Under the pieces are notes generated by a model. The model saw only the letters and a list, made by a program, of their open reading frames with translations, had not been told where the DNA came from and made no database searches. A program made the translations under genes and the position numbers. 6,439 nt of DNA from Clostridia bacterium. GTDB taxonomy: Bacteria; Bacillota_A; Clostridia; Oscillospirales; CAG-272. Shown here piece after piece: positions 6,080-6,439 of the stretch. Within the stretch, counting starts at the first letter, position 1; each line of letters starts with the position of its first letter. The DNA lies in NCBI GenBank assembly GCA_017472105.1, contig JAFUQY010000390.1, positions 1 through 6,439 of the forward strand, written 5' to 3'.

Positions 6080-6439
6080 ATGCAGTTTGAACCCATTGAG
6101 CAGTGGATCTGGCTGCCCCAAGAGGCATATCCGGCAAATCAGACCACACTCCACACAACCATGTACGGAAACGCCGCACAGGACGGAAACTACACCGTTG
6201 TCCGATGCGAAAAGCAGTACCGGCTGAACAAACCGATTCAGTCCGTTCACATCCGGACGAGCGGTGACACCTTTTTCCGCCTGTACGTCAACGGAATCCA
6301 TCGGATCACAGGGCCCGCATCCGTCGGCGGCGATTTTCTCACCAATGAGCGTGTTCGTTCCCAGCATTATGCGAATGAGCTGACGTTTGACGCAGAATAT
6401 CCGGGACTGAATGACGGAATACTCGATTTTTCCGCAGTC
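6080..6439 (+). CDS. N-terminal part of a GH78-like alpha-L-rhamnosidase family protein (3' partial)
   Basis: An open frame of 120 codons runs to the right edge without a stop. AAAGGAG at 6067-6073, 6 nt before the ATG, supports the start, and the gap to the SGNH gene is only 12 nt. The visible part has no signal peptide. It begins with IEQWIWLP (6-13), continues with EKQYRLNKPIQSVHIRTSGD (44-63), and then has FRLYVNGIHRITGP (66-79). This pattern (an opening tryptophan motif, a 'kkf.l...v..a.i..s.d' strand and 'yvNG....GP') is characteristic of the N-terminal beta-sandwich of GH78 alpha-L-rhamnosidases and their relatives. The catalytic (alpha/alpha)6 barrel would lie beyond the window. A GH106-like enzyme or another protein with the same carbohydrate-binding sandwich is possible, so the enzyme call rests only on the N-terminus. 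Confidence 0.6.
   Translation, partial: MQFEPIEQWIWLPQEAYPANQTTLHTTMYGNAAQDGNYTVVRCEKQYRLNKPIQSVHIRTSGDTFFRLYVNGIHRITGPASVGGDFLTNERVRSQHYANELTFDAEYPGLNDGILDFSAV

Noticed and set aside
5480..6367. Long minus-strand open frame (295 codons) across the SGNH and GH78-like genes
   Set aside because: It lies opposite two genes that have good ribosome sites and clear family motifs. Its translation shows no recognisable domain, so it is a shadow of the coding strand.

Overview
The window looks like a piece of a chromosome from an anaerobic, gut-type Clostridia bacterium (Oscillospiraceae/Ruminococcaceae-like). This is an inference from four things: moderate GC, strong AAGGAG ribosome sites before every visible start, a sigma-A type promoter, and an upstream secreted-type protein that combines BspA-like leucine-rich repeats, an Ig-like domain and a C-terminal type I dockerin. 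All genes lie on the plus strand. The mobile-element, CRISPR and RNA-gene signatures I looked for are absent.

Layout. Positions 1-2459 hold the 3' part of a large gene for a modular surface or secreted protein; its start lies outside the window. A strong rho-independent terminator (2499-2556) ends it. A compact regulatory block follows: a perfect 15-bp palindrome (2557-2571), then a near-consensus extended -10 promoter (TTGTAA, 17 bp, TATAAT at 2581-2609), then a 5' leader of about 65 nt. This promoter probably drives an operon of at least four tightly packed genes (gaps of 10, 42 and 12 nt) that runs off the right edge.

The operon encodes, in order: a 609-aa GH129-like glycosidase; a 293-aa five-bladed beta-propeller glycosidase of the GH43/GH32/GH130 fold type; a 206-aa SGNH-fold hydrolase, probably a carbohydrate O-acyl esterase; and the first 120 codons of a protein that resembles the N-terminal beta-sandwich of GH78-like alpha-L-rhamnosidases. 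None of the four has a signal peptide, so the set looks like a cytoplasmic pathway for dismantling an imported, probably acylated oligosaccharide. The transporter and regulator would have to lie outside the window.

Most notable point: in the first operon gene, the residues that match (from memory of the published GH129 structure) the O4-binding Asp, the stacking Trp, the nucleophile Asp and the acid/base Glu all fall at one constant numbering offset of 17. This makes a GalNAc- or galacto-configured alpha-glycosidase a concrete, testable prediction. The combination of GH129-like, propeller, SGNH and GH78-like genes is one I do not recognise as a described locus, and its substrate is unknown.
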